A DNA stretch of 64,000 bases from Xylanimonas ulmi (GTDB lineage Bacteria; Actinomycetota; Actinomycetes; Actinomycetales; Cellulomonadaceae): assembly GCF_004216535.1 (NCBI RefSeq), contig NZ_SGWX01000001.1:3162001-3226000 (forward strand), given 5' to 3'. The notes beneath the pieces are model-generated. The model worked only from the letters and a program-made list of their open reading frames with translations. It did not search any database and was not told the origin of the DNA. Below, one piece after another: positions 52,450 to 64,000 of the stretch; positions within the stretch are counted from its first letter, which is position 1, and the number at the start of each line of letters is the position of its first letter. The translations under genes and the position numbers were made by a program.

Positions 52450-52829
52450 GGGGTGCTCACCGCAGCGGCACGGCGTCCGGCGCGCTCCGATGCCCTCTCG
52501 CAGGCGGTCACGACGTCGCGGCTCAACTCCGTGAAGGTCGCCGAGCCGGCCGCCGGAAGGGCGCGCACGACGACGCGCGCGTGCGCGGGCAGTCCTGCGC
52601 CGTCGGCAATGACCGACCGCACGATCGCGCGCAGTCGGCGCTTGACGCGGTTGCGCTGCACGGAGTTGCCCACCGCCTTCGAGACGACGAAGCCGACCAG
52701 TGGCGCCGCATCCCCCTCGTTGTCCACAAGGAGGTGCACCACCACGGTCGACCGTCCTGCACGCGTGCCCTTGCGCACCGCCCGCCCGAACTCAGCGGGA
52801 CGACGAAGCCGGTGCGCCGAGGGCAGCAC
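52446..52829 (-). CDS. rnpA: Ribonuclease P protein component
   Basis: 127 residues, binds the RNase P RNA and helps mature tRNA 5' ends. GTG 52829 gives [20 protein letters not shown]; the signature [23 protein letters not shown] is complete. A reading frame continues upstream through rpmH and dnaA but is an antisense shadow. The sequence for LVDNEGD includes a perfect DnaA box on the plus strand (52720-52728). Confidence 0.93.
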   Translation of the reverse strand: MLPSAHRLRRPAEFGRAVRKGTRAGRSTVVVHLLVDNEGDAAPLVGFVVSKAVGNSVQRNRVKRRLRAIVRSVIADGAGLPAHARVVVRALPAAGSATFTELSRDVVTACERASERAGRRAAAVSTP

Positions 52830-52837
52830 GCGCGAGG

Positions 52838-52975
52838 TCAGGCGGACAGCTCGGTGCGGCCCTTGCGGCGGCGCGCAGCGAGGATCGCGCGGCCGGCACG
52901 GGTGCGCATGCGCAGCCGGAAGCCGTGGGTCTTCGCGCGACGGCGGTTGTTCGGCTGGAAGGTCCGCTTGCTCAC
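52838..52975 (-). CDS. rpmH: 50S ribosomal protein L34
   Basis: 45 residues, start GTG 52975 with AGGAG six bases upstream. The sequence [20 protein letters not shown] then [23 protein letters not shown] is the full L34. First gene of the rpmH-rnpA-yidD-yidC-jag block, divergent from dnaA. Confidence 0.98.
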   Translation of the reverse strand: MSKRTFQPNNRRRAKTHGFRLRMRTRAGRAILAARRRKGRTELSA

Positions 52976-53447
52976 GAGGTGCTCCTGAATGACGTCGGGT
53001 GCGGGCACGCCGCCCGACGGGTCGACGATGCTGGTTCTGGCCGGGTGTCCGGACCGGGTGTCCGGACGGAGGACCGACCGAACCGCCCCGAGGAAACTCA
53101 CGTCGGAAAGTAGGCGCGCGGAAACACCCGGAACGGCTGTCCAACGCTACGCGGCTGGGCCCCCTGCGGTCAAACCGCAACGCCCTCGACGCCAGATGAG
53201 GCGAGCGCCACATCTGGTCGTGGCGCGTCATCCACAGGGTCGTCCACATGTCCACAGCGTGTGGAGAACTTTGTGGACAACTAGGGTGTGCTCGCGGCGG
53301 AGACGTGACAGACTCCCATCTCTCACCTCCCCCGCGCAACCCGAACCCGGGCGTTGGGTGCGGCGGACATGCCCAGCCCCTTGGGACAAAGAACCACGTG
53401 AGAACGCCTGGAAGAACCCCCGTAAGAACCACGTAAGGAGTGCCGCG
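52976..53447 (+). promoter_or_regulatory. rpmH-dnaA divergent region with DnaA boxes
   Basis: 472 bases without a gene. A cluster at 53228-53280 holds five DnaA-box-like 9-mers: TCATCCACA, TCGTCCACA, ATGTCCACA, TGTGGAGAA and the perfect TGTGGACAA at 53272-53280. TAGGGT at 53282-53287 just after the perfect box could be a dnaA -10, so DnaA may repress its own gene. TAAGGAG for dnaA is at 53434-53440. Confidence 0.7.
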
Positions 53448-54860
53448 GTGGCGGACGAGGACATCACCCAGATCTGGGCTCAGACCCTCGACGTGCTCGC
53501 GCAGCGGCCTGACATCACGGCCCGCCAGCTCGCGTTCGTCCGCCTCGCCAAGCCCATGGCGGTGGTCAACGACACGGCGTTCATCGCCGTCCCCCACGAG
53601 CAGACGCGCACGTACCTGGAGACCAGCGTCCGCGACCAGCTCATCTCCTCCATGTCGTCGGTGCTGGGCCACGACGTCCGCTTCGGCATCACGGTCGACC
53701 CGGAGCTCAGCGGTGAGAGCCTCGCCGGCCCCACTCAGGACTACATCGAGCCCGAGCAGGTCGATGAGCCGCCGGCCGTGCTGCCCGTCCCCGAACTGCC
53801 CACGCCCGGCCGCAAGTCGGCCGAGACAACGCGGCTGAACACCCGCTACGTGTTTGAGACGTTCGTCATCGGCTCCTCCAACCGGTTCGCGCACGCGGCC
53901 GCGGTCGCGGTGGCGGAGGCCCCGGCCAAGGCGTACAACCCCTTGTTCATCTATGGCGACTCCGGGCTGGGCAAGACCCACCTGCTGCACGCCATCGGGC
54001 ACTACGCGCACAACCTGTACCCCCACGTGCGGGTGCGCTACGTGAACTCCGAGGAGTTCACCAACGACTTCATCAACAGCATCGGCGACAACAAGCAGGG
54101 CGCCTTCCAGCGCCGGTACCGCGACGTCGACGTCCTGCTCATCGACGACATCCAGTTCCTTCAGGGCAAGGAGCAGACGATGGAGGAGTTCTTCCACACC
54201 TTCAACGCGCTGCACAACGCCAACAAGCAGGTCGTGATCACCTCCGACGTGCCGCCCAAGCAGCTCAACGGCTTCGAGGACCGCCTGCGCTCGCGCTTCG
54301 AGTGGGGCCTGATCACCGACGTCCAGCCGCCGGACCTGGAGACGCGCATCGCGATCCTGCGCAAGAAGGCCGCCAACGAGCGGCTGGACGTGCCCCAGGA
54401 GGTCCTGAGCTACATCGGCTCGCGCATCTCGACCAACATCCGCGAGCTGGAGGGCGCCCTGATCCGCGTCACGGCGTTCGCCAACCTCAACCGCCAGCAG
54501 GTGGACCTGCCGCTCGCCGAGATCGTGCTGCGTGACCTCATCGTCGACGACGACCCCGCCGAGGTCACCCCCGCAATGGTCATCGCACAGACCGCCGCGT
54601 ACTTCGGCCTGACGATCGAGGACCTGTGCGGCAGCTCGCGCTCGCGCGTCCTGGTCACGGCCCGCCAGATCGCCATGTACCTGTGCCGCGAGCTCACCGA
54701 CCTCTCGCTGCCCAAGATCGGCCACCAGTTCGGCGGCCGCGACCACACCACGGTCATGCACGCCAACCGGAAGATCGCCGGCCAGATGGCCGAGCGCCGC
54801 TCGACGTACAACCAGGTCACCGAGCTCACCAGCCGCATCCGTCAGCAGCACCGCGGATAG
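53448..54860 (+). CDS. dnaA: Chromosomal replication initiator protein DnaA
   Basis: 470 residues from GTG 53448, with TAAGGAG seven bases upstream. Domain I (DITQIWAQTLDVLAQRPDITARQLAF) and a short Pro/Glu linker precede the AAA+ domain: Walker A GDSGLGKTHLLHAIG, Walker B VLLIDDIQFLQGKE, sensor and arginine finger in RLRSRFEWGL. Domain IV binds DnaA boxes through the signature SLPKIGHQFGGRDHTTVMHA. It opens oriC and is followed by it. Confidence 0.98.
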   Translation: MADEDITQIWAQTLDVLAQRPDITARQLAFVRLAKPMAVVNDTAFIAVPHEQTRTYLETSVRDQLISSMSSVLGHDVRFGITVDPELSGESLAGPTQDYIEPEQVDEPPAVLPVPELPTPGRKSAETTRLNTRYVFETFVIGSSNRFAHAAAVAVAEAPAKAYNPLFIYGDSGLGKTHLLHAIGHYAHNLYPHVRVRYVNSEEFTNDFINSIGDNKQGAFQRRYRDVDVLLIDDIQFLQGKEQTMEEFFHTFNALHNANKQVVITSDVPPKQLNGFEDRLRSRFEWGLITDVQPPDLETRIAILRKKAANERLDVPQEVLSYIGSRISTNIRELEGALIRVTAFANLNRQQVDLPLAEIVLRDLIVDDDPAEVTPAMVIAQTAAYFGLTIEDLCGSSRSRVLVTARQIAMYLCRELTDLSLPKIGHQFGGRDHTTVMHANRKIAGQMAERRSTYNQVTELTSRIRQQHRG

Positions 54861-55434
54861 CTCACACCGCCCGAGGCGGTCCGGAGCGAGTGTTCGAGGG
54901 CGTTGTCCACAGCCGATCAGGCGCCACGAGGCGCGCTGTCGCGCCGTTCGTACAAGTCGCGCCCACAGGTGTGGACAACCGTGTGGACAACTTGCGCCCT
55001 GTCATCGCCGTATCCCGTACACAACTGTGCACAACGCTGTGGATAGGTGTGGATGAACCCGCCTCTCGCTGTGGACCACACCCCGCCCTGCGGTGGACGG
55101 CTGTGGGGGACGAATCCCCCGTCCACAGTGGCCCCCAGTTCATCCACCGGCGCACCCCCAGCCTCTCCACACCCAGAAAAGGTCGCTGACCTGCGAGAAC
55201 ACGCGATTTCCCCAAGTTCCACAAGTGCTATGACGACGACTACTCATCTCTGAGAGGAAATCCACCTCGCCTTCATCGCTCGATCCGGCGCCTCGATCCC
55301 CCGCGCTGTGACGTCCTGTGACGCCGCCGTGCGCCGCGTGCGCTTCCCACGTGCCTGCGACCCCGCCACTCGCGTAGGGTGCGACTACGCAGTGACACAC
55401 CGAGCGGACCGAGCAGACCGAGCAAGGGAGTGGG
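54861..55434. other. oriC: Chromosomal replication origin (oriC)
   Basis: 574 bases between dnaA and dnaN with no gene. Perfect DnaA boxes: TTGTCCACA at 54903-54911, TGTGGACAA at 54970-54978 and 54982-54990. Near-consensus boxes: TGTGGATAG 55038-55046, TGTGGATGA 55048-55056, TGTGGACCA 55070-55078, plus several GTCCACAG types to about 55130. A less GC-rich stretch (about 55195-55262) is a candidate unwinding element. Short GACCGAGCA repeats (55405-55425) precede the dnaN ribosome site AAGGGAG. Confidence 0.9.
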
Positions 55435-56568
55435 ATGAAGTTCCGGGTCGACCGTGACGTCCTGGCAGATGCCGTGACCTGGACCGCGCGCACGCTTCCC
55501 ACGCGCCCACCCGCGCCGGTGCTCGCCGGGGTCCGGATCGAGGCGGACACCACCGGCGTGATCAGCCTGGCGAGCTTTGACTACGAGGTCTCGGCGCGCT
55601 CGGAGATTCCCGCCGAGGTCGCCGAGCCGGGCAGCGTGCTCGTCTCGGGCCGCCTGCTGGCCGACATCGCGCGCGCCCTGCCCCACAAGCCGGTCGACGT
55701 CACGCTGGATGGCACCAAGGTCGTCGTGACCTGCGGCGCCTCGCGCTTCACCCTCCTGACGATGCCCGTCGAGGACTACCCGACGCTGCCCCAGATGCCC
55801 GAGCTCAGCGGGACCGTCTCCGGTGACGCGCTCACGCTCGCGGTCGCGCAGGTCTCGGTCGCGGCGAGCCGTGACGAGACGCTGCCGCTGCTGACGGGCG
55901 TGCGCATGGAGATCGAGGGCGAGCGCATCACGCTGCTGTCGACCGACCGCTACCGCCTCGCGCTGCGCGAGCTGACCTGGACGCCGGCGACCCCCGGATA
56001 CTCGGCGGTCGCGCTGGTCAAGGCCAAGACGCTCACCGACGTCGCCAAGTCGCTCGGCGCGGGTGGCGGCCTCGTCAACATCGGGTTGTCCACAGGCTCG
56101 GGCCTCGACCTGGTCGGCTTCGAGGCTGGGGGCCGTCACACGACGTCGCAGCTCGTCGACGGCGACTACCCCGCCGTGCGCCGCCTGTTCCCCGAGTCGA
56201 CCCCGATCCACGCCGTCGTGCCGACCCAGGCGCTCATCGACGCGGCCCGCCGGGTCGCCCTCGTCGCCGAGCGCAACACGCCCATCCGCCTCGCGTTCAC
56301 CGAGGGCCAGGTCGTGCTCGACGCCGGCCAGGGCGACGACGCGCAGGCGTCGGAGGCGCTGGAGGCCGTGCTGGTCGGCGAGGACATCACCGTCGCGTTC
56401 AACCCGCAGTTCCTGCTCGACGGACTCTCGGCCCTCGGCACCGACTTCGTCCGCCTGTCGTTCACGCACCCCAACAAGCCTGTCGAGTTCACGGGACAGG
56501 AGTCCCTCGACGGCGAGGACTCCGCCGAGTACCGGTATCTGCTCGTGCCGATCCGCTTCGCGGGCTGA
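55435..56568 (+). CDS. dnaN: DNA polymerase III beta sliding clamp
   Basis: 377 residues, normal length; the ring-shaped processivity clamp. MKFRVDRDVLADAVTWTARTLPTRPPAPVL, LTGVRMEIEGERITLLSTDRYRLAL, and the C-terminal FLLDGLSAL and YRYLLVPIRFAG are conserved. GGGAGTGGG precedes ATG. A perfect DnaA box, TTGTCCACA, lies within the coding sequence at 56086-56094. Confidence 0.98.
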   Translation: MKFRVDRDVLADAVTWTARTLPTRPPAPVLAGVRIEADTTGVISLASFDYEVSARSEIPAEVAEPGSVLVSGRLLADIARALPHKPVDVTLDGTKVVVTCGASRFTLLTMPVEDYPTLPQMPELSGTVSGDALTLAVAQVSVAASRDETLPLLTGVRMEIEGERITLLSTDRYRLALRELTWTPATPGYSAVALVKAKTLTDVAKSLGAGGGLVNIGLSTGSGLDLVGFEAGGRHTTSQLVDGDYPAVRRLFPESTPIHAVVPTQALIDAARRVALVAERNTPIRLAFTEGQVVLDAGQGDDAQASEALEAVLVGEDITVAFNPQFLLDGLSALGTDFVRLSFTHPNKPVEFTGQESLDGEDSAEYRYLLVPIRFAG

Positions 56569-56651
56569 CCAGTCCGCGACGGGACGGTCGCCCGCGCTCC
56601 GGGCAGGCGGTCCCGAGCCTGTTCACACCCCTGTACATGCGAGGAGCAATC

Positions 56652-57545
<894 letters not shown>

Positions 57546-57552
57546 CGCGGCA

Positions 57553-57578
57553 CGGTGGTTGAACCCGTCCAGCCACCG
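57553..57578. repeat. Degenerate REP-like element between gnd and recF
   Basis: CGGTGGTTGAACCCGTCCAGCCACCG resembles the family at 13011 and 43521, with GGTGGTT/AGCCACC arms partly decayed. Confidence 0.6.
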
Positions 57579-57587
57579 AGAGGACCC

Positions 57588-58871
57588 ATGTACGTCTCGC
57601 ACCTGTCGCTCCTGGACTTCCGCTCGTACGCGTCCGCCGACGTCGAGCTGGAGCCCGGGCCGAACGCGTTCGTCGGGCGCAACGGGCAGGGCAAGACGAA
57701 CCTGGTCGAGGCCATCGGCTACGTCGCGACTCTCGGCTCGCACCGTGTGGCGAGTGACGCGCCGCTGGTGCGGGCGGGCGCGGAGCGCGCCGTCGTGCGC
57801 ACGCGTGTGGTCCGCGGCGACCGGGCCTCGACCATCGAGCTGGAGATCACTCCGGGCCGCGCCAACCGCGCGCGCATCAACCGCGGCCAGCTCGGCCGGG
57901 CGCGTGACGTGCTGGGCATCTTGCGCACCGTGCTGTTCGCCCCGGAGGACCTGGCGTTGGTCAAGGGCGACCCCGACGGGCGCCGCCGACTGCTCGACCA
58001 ACTGGTGGTGCAACTGCTGCCGCGCGCCGCGGGCCTGCTGAGCGACTACGAGCGGGTGGTGCGCCAGCGCTCGGCTCTGCTCAAGTCGTTGCGCGGGCTG
58101 CGCGCCGCGGGGCGTAGCGCCGATCTGGCCACGCTGGAGGTGTGGGACGCGCGGGCGGCCCACCTCGGGGGGCAGATCCTGGCCATGCGCCTGCAACTCG
58201 TCCAGGCGTTGCGCCCTCAGGTGCGCGCCGCGTACGCGCAGGTCAGCGACTCGGACGGCGAGGCTGAGCTGGGTTACCGGGCGAGCCTGGACGCGTTTGC
58301 CGCCGACGACGGCGCGCCGAGCAGCCTGAGCGCGCCGACCGGCGTGAGCGGCGCCGGGCTGCTGCCCGACGACGCGGCCGCGCCCGTGGCCTCGGCGGAC
58401 GACCTGGAGCGGGCCTTGCTCGAGGGGATGGGCGCCGCGCGCGGCCGCGAGGTCGAGCGCGGGGTCAGCCTGATCGGCCCGCACCGTGACGACCTGGTGC
58501 TCACGCTCGGCGCCTTGCCCGCGAAGGGCTACGCGAGCCATGGTGAGTCGTGGTCGTTCGCGCTCGCGCTGCGTCTGGCGTCCTTCCACCTGCTCGGCGG
58601 TGACGCGCCGCTGCTGCGCGGGGAGGGCGAGAGCGCGTCAGGTGCGCCGTCGTCGTTCTGGATCCCGGACCACGGCGTCGACGGCGATCCGGTGCTGGTG
58701 CTCGACGACGTCTTCGCCGAGCTCGACGTGCGCCGCCGTGAGCGGCTCGCCGAGCTCGTGGCGCCCGCGCGGCAGGTGCTGGTCACCGCGGCGGTGCCTG
58801 AGGACGTGCCGCCGGGTCTGATGGCCACGCGCTTCGAGGTGACGAGCGGAAGGGTCGCCCGTGCGGCCTGA
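57588..58871 (+). CDS. recF: DNA replication and repair protein RecF
   Basis: SMC-like ATPase that helps load RecA at gaps. 427 residues from ATG 57588 (GAGAGGA upstream). [21 protein letters not shown], Walker [53 protein letters not shown] and Walker [20 protein letters not shown] are present. It is longer than the usual ~380 because of Ala/Ser/Pro-rich insertions near residues 240-275 and 345-365. Confidence 0.96.
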   Translation: MYVSHLSLLDFRSYASADVELEPGPNAFVGRNGQGKTNLVEAIGYVATLGSHRVASDAPLVRAGAERAVVRTRVVRGDRASTIELEITPGRANRARINRGQLGRARDVLGILRTVLFAPEDLALVKGDPDGRRRLLDQLVVQLLPRAAGLLSDYERVVRQRSALLKSLRGLRAAGRSADLATLEVWDARAAHLGGQILAMRLQLVQALRPQVRAAYAQVSDSDGEAELGYRASLDAFAADDGAPSSLSAPTGVSGAGLLPDDAAAPVASADDLERALLEGMGAARGREVERGVSLIGPHRDDLVLTLGALPAKGYASHGESWSFALALRLASFHLLGGDAPLLRGEGESASGAPSSFWIPDHGVDGDPVLVLDDVFAELDVRRRERLAELVAPARQVLVTAAVPEDVPPGLMATRFEVTSGRVARAA

Positions 58872-59439
58872 GCCGGACGCGCCGGGCGCCAACCCCGCGG
58901 GCGCCGACGCCGGCTCGGGGCCCGATCCGGACGACGTGCCGCCGACGCCGCCTGCTGAGGTCGCTCGGGCGGCGCTCAACCGCGCCCGTGCGGCGGCGCG
59001 CGCCAAGGGGCTGCGCCCGGGATCGCCGGCGCGCCGCTCACCGCTCGCCGAGCCGCGCACCTCGGGCGCCGGCCCGACGGCGCGTGACCCGCAACTGCTG
59101 TCCGACGTCGTCGGGCGGCTCATGCGCGACAAGGGCTGGCGCGACGAGGTCTCGGTCGGCGGCGTCGTCGGGCGCTGGCGCGAGGTCGTCGGCGATCAGG
59201 TGGCCGACCACTGCGCGCCCGAGACGTTCGAGGACAAGGTGCTGGTGGTGCGTGCGAGCTCGACGGCGTGGGCCACGCAGGTGAGGCTGTTGGTCCCGAC
59301 TCTGCTGCGGCGGTTGGGCGAGGAGGTCGGCGAGGGCGTGGTCGAGGACGTCAAGGTGCTCGGCCCGGCGGGGCCGGGATTCCGTCGCGGCCCGCGGTCG
59401 GTGCGCGGGGGCCGTGGACCGCGTGACACCTGGGGATGA
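58861..59439 (+). CDS. DciA-like DUF721 protein
   Basis: 192 residues, GTG 58861 overlapping the recF stop by 11 bases. The C-terminal DUF721 domain reads [27 protein letters not shown], then [25 protein letters not shown]. DciA proteins help load the replicative helicase in bacteria without DnaC. The N-terminal ~80 residues are Pro/Ala/Gly-rich, and the basic C-terminus is Gly/Arg-rich. Same position as Rv0004. Confidence 0.9.
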   Translation: MRPEPDAPGANPAGADAGSGPDPDDVPPTPPAEVARAALNRARAAARAKGLRPGSPARRSPLAEPRTSGAGPTARDPQLLSDVVGRLMRDKGWRDEVSVGGVVGRWREVVGDQVADHCAPETFEDKVLVVRASSTAWATQVRLLVPTLLRRLGEEVGEGVVEDVKVLGPAGPGFRRGPRSVRGGRGPRDTWG

Positions 59440-59765
59440 GGGCCCCGCAGCGCCACGCGTCGGCCCTCGAAAGAACGATTTCCACAGGCGTGTGGACAGT
59501 TATGCGCAGGTGTGGAGAACTCTGTGGACATTCGGGTGCGCCGCTGTCGCCCCATGACGATCAAGGCGTGCGTCGAAGGTGCTGTGATCCGCGGATTTGC
59601 GCCCCGAGACGGTAGACTAGGCAGGTCGCCCCGGTGTCCGTGGGCCCTGTGTGAACCGCCTTCCGAAGCCGCTGATCGGCTCGTGCTGCGCCTCGCGGGG
59701 ACTGGCCGGGTGCGACGGCGCACCGGTCCCGCGGTGCGAACGGACATCGAGGAGCGAACCGGCCT
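59440..59765 (+). promoter_or_regulatory. gyrB upstream region with a second DnaA-box-like cluster
   Basis: 326 bases without a gene. At 59478-59531 lie ATTTCCACA, TGTGGACAG, TTATGCGCA, TGTGGAGAA and TGTGGACAT, all one or two bases from the DnaA consensus. TAGACT at 59613-59618 could be a -10 for gyrB, though no good -35 is seen. Confidence 0.5.
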
Positions 59766-61826
59766 GTGGCGAATCGGAACGACGGCGGATACGACGCCGG
59801 GAACATCACCGTCCTGGAAGGTCTCGAGGCCGTCCGCAAGCGTCCGGGCATGTACATCGGCTCCACGGGTGAGCGCGGCCTGCACCACCTGGTCTACGAG
59901 GTGGTCGACAACTCGGTCGACGAGGCGCTGGCCGGCTACGCCGACACCATCGACGTGACGCTCCTGGCCGACGGCGGTGTGCGCGTGGTCGACAACGGCC
60001 GCGGCATCCCCGTCGCGGTCCACCCCACCGAGGGCAGGCCGACGGTCGAGGTCGTCATGACGATCCTGCACGCCGGCGGCAAGTTCGGCGGCGGCGGTTA
60101 CGCCGTCTCGGGCGGTCTGCACGGCGTCGGCATCTCGGTGGTCAACGCCCTGTCGACGCGTGTGGTCACCGAGGTCGCGCGCGACGGCTACCGCTGGCGC
60201 ATGGAGTTCGGCGACGGCGGGCACCCCACGACCGAGCTCGAGCGGCTCGATCCCACGCAGGAGACGGGCACGACCCAGACCTTCTGGGCCGATCCGACGA
60301 TCTTCGAGACCACCGAGTTCGACTTCGAGACGCTGCGCGCCCGCTTCCAGCAGATGGCGTTCCTCAACAAGGGCCTGACCATCAAGCTCACCGACGAGCG
60401 CGCCGGGCACGCCGAGGTACAGGACGAGGTCGTCGGCAGCGCCGAGCACCCGGCGCGCCCCCACCAGGACGCCGAGGGCGTCGTCGTCGCCGATCACGAC
60501 GACGACCCGTCGACTCCCCCGGTGCGCACGGTCACCTACCGCTACGACGGCGGCCTGACCGACTACGTCAAGCACCTCAACGCGGGCAAGAAGGTCGACC
60601 TGGTCCACCCCGAGGTCATCGACTTCGAGGCCGAGGACACCGAGCGGCGCATCTCGGTCGAGGTGGCGATGCAGTGGACCAGCGCGTACAGCGAGTCGGT
60701 CCACACCTACGCCAACACCATCTCGACCACCGAGGGCGGCACGCACGAGGAGGGCTTCCGCGCGGCCATGACCACGCTGGTCAACTCCTACGCGCGCGAC
60801 AAGGCGATCCTCAAAGAGAAGGACGACAACCTCACGGGTGACGACATCCGCGAGGGGCTCACCGCCGTCGTCTCGGTCAAGCTGGGCGAGCCCCAGTTCG
60901 AGGGCCAGACCAAGACCAAGCTCGGCAACACCGAGGCGAAGACGTTCGTGCAGCGCGTGGTGCGCGAGCAGCTCACGGACTGGTTCGACTCGCACCCCAG
61001 CGAGGCCAGGGACGTCATCCGCAAGGCCATCTCGGCCTCGCAGGCGCGCATCGCGGCCCGCAAGGCGCGCGAGGCCACGCGCCGCAAGGGCATCCTGTCC
61101 AGCGGCGGCATGCCCGGAAAGCTCAAGGACTGCCAGTCGAACCGCGCCGAGGAGTGCGAGGTCTACATCGTCGAGGGTGACTCGGCGGGCGGCTCGGCGG
61201 TGCGCGGGCGCAACCCGCACAACCAGGCGATCTTGCCCATCCGCGGCAAGATCCTCAACGTCGAGCGCGCGCGGCTCGACAAGGCGCTGTCGAACCAGGA
61301 GGTCCAGTCCCTCATCACGGCGTTCGGCACCGGCATCGGCGAGGACTTTGACCTGTCCAAGCTGCGGTACCACAAGATCATCCTCATGGCCGACGCCGAC
61401 GTCGACGGTCAGCACATCGCGACGCTGCTGCTCACGCTGCTGTTCCGCTACATGCGCCCGCTCATCGAGCACGGATACGTCTACCTCGCGATGCCGCCGC
61501 TGTACCGCATCAAGTGGTCGAACGCGCCGCACGACTACGTGTACTCCGACAAGGAGCGCGACGCGTTCGTGCGCGACGGCCTCGCGGCCGGCAAGCGCAT
61601 GCCGAAGGACAAGGGCATCCAGCGTTACAAGGGTCTGGGCGAGATGGACTACCAGGAGCTGTGGGAGACCACCATGGACCCCGACGTGCGCACGCTGCGC
61701 CAGGTCACCATGGACGACGCCGCCGCGGCCGACGAGATCTTCTCGATGCTGATGGGCGAGGACGTCGAGTCGCGCCGCAGCTTCATCCAGCGCAACGCCA
61801 AGGACGTCCGCTTCCTCGACATCTAG
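59766..61826 (+). CDS. gyrB: DNA gyrase subunit B
   Basis: ATPase and Toprim subunit of gyrase, 686 residues from GTG 59766. ATP site [32 protein letters not shown] and [17 protein letters not shown]; Toprim [20 protein letters not shown] and [16 protein letters not shown]-terminal [21 protein letters not shown] short insert near residues 215-245 ([20 protein letters not shown]) is typical of actinobacterial GyrB. Followed by gyrA after 61 bases. Confidence 0.98.
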   Translation: MANRNDGGYDAGNITVLEGLEAVRKRPGMYIGSTGERGLHHLVYEVVDNSVDEALAGYADTIDVTLLADGGVRVVDNGRGIPVAVHPTEGRPTVEVVMTILHAGGKFGGGGYAVSGGLHGVGISVVNALSTRVVTEVARDGYRWRMEFGDGGHPTTELERLDPTQETGTTQTFWADPTIFETTEFDFETLRARFQQMAFLNKGLTIKLTDERAGHAEVQDEVVGSAEHPARPHQDAEGVVVADHDDDPSTPPVRTVTYRYDGGLTDYVKHLNAGKKVDLVHPEVIDFEAEDTERRISVEVAMQWTSAYSESVHTYANTISTTEGGTHEEGFRAAMTTLVNSYARDKAILKEKDDNLTGDDIREGLTAVVSVKLGEPQFEGQTKTKLGNTEAKTFVQRVVREQLTDWFDSHPSEARDVIRKAISASQARIAARKAREATRRKGILSSGGMPGKLKDCQSNRAEECEVYIVEGDSAGGSAVRGRNPHNQAILPIRGKILNVERARLDKALSNQEVQSLITAFGTGIGEDFDLSKLRYHKIILMADADVDGQHIATLLLTLLFRYMRPLIEHGYVYLAMPPLYRIKWSNAPHDYVYSDKERDAFVRDGLAAGKRMPKDKGIQRYKGLGEMDYQELWETTMDPDVRTLRQVTMDDAAAADEIFSMLMGEDVESRRSFIQRNAKDVRFLDI

Positions 61827-61887
61827 CGCCCTGCGCGTGAGCGCGCCCGGGGCGAGTGAGCTAAAACCACCTAAAGGATCTGAACGT

Positions 61888-64000
<2,113 letters not shown>

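Noticed and set aside
52830..54851. Minus-strand open frame running from rnpA through dnaA
   Set aside because: It is antisense to rpmH coding context and dnaA; the rnpA N-terminus is clear at 52829.

Overview
This 64 kb window comes from a very GC-rich actinobacterium. Gene order and protein types point to the order Micrococcales, probably near Cellulomonadaceae or Promicromonosporaceae; that placement is inferred from synteny and codon use, not from a search. The right third is the chromosome origin in the classic actinobacterial order: parB, parA, rsmG, jag/khpB, yidC, yidD, rnpA, rpmH on the minus strand, then dnaA, oriC, dnaN, gnd, recF, dciA, gyrB, gyrA on the plus strand. gyrA runs off the right edge and a MATE transporter runs in from the left edge.

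Layout. 0-5.4 kb: end of a MATE exporter and a large secreted subtilisin-like protease. 5.7-10.8 kb: an orphan winged-helix regulator, the ribosomal/replication block rpsF-ssb-rpsR-rplI, and a class A penicillin-binding protein. 11.2-14.4 kb: a PadR regulator overlapping inositol-3-phosphate synthase (first enzyme for phosphatidylinositol and mycothiol), then an MFS protein. 14.5-33.6 kb: a surface or exopolysaccharide locus of about 17 genes in three transcription blocks. It holds an initiating phosphoglycosyltransferase, Alg14/Alg13-type and other glycosyltransferases, a Wzx-like flippase, a Wzy-like polymerase, a Wzz-like chain-length protein, a pyruvyl transferase, two left-handed beta-helix acyltransferases, a WS/DGAT-type acyltransferase and two lipoproteins (SGNH hydrolase and right-handed beta-helix). 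33.7-43.5 kb: DHA2 exporter, CCA-adding enzyme, NUDIX hydrolase, DUF6049 protein, a pseudokinase and the thioredoxin pair. 43.7-46.7 kb: an unusual HTH-aminotransferase fusion and a D-Ala-D-Ala ligase-like protein. 46.7-50.6 kb: the segregation locus with six parS sites.

How the genes work together. The locus at 14.5-33.6 kb looks like a complete Wzx/Wzy-type pathway: priming, chain building, acyl and pyruvyl decoration, flipping, polymerisation, length control and possibly trimming by secreted lipoproteins. The 46.7-64 kb region couples initiation (DnaA boxes from rnpA to the gyrB leader), segregation (ParAB-parS), membrane-protein insertion (YidC/YidD/Jag) and supercoiling (gyrase).

The most interesting points are: an in-frame fusion of an actinophage-like HTH protein to a PLP aminotransferase with an intact internal ribosome site; absence of murJ and sigM from their usual place beside the pseudokinase; a 40-bp perfect palindrome with parS at its centre that also looks like a two-way terminator; very long N-terminal extensions in both ParA and ParB; repeated ATCGAGT-type operators before the PadR-ino1 operon; and a lipid-type WS/DGAT acyltransferase inside a polysaccharide operon. 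I found no CRISPR array, insertion sequence, tRNA or rRNA.
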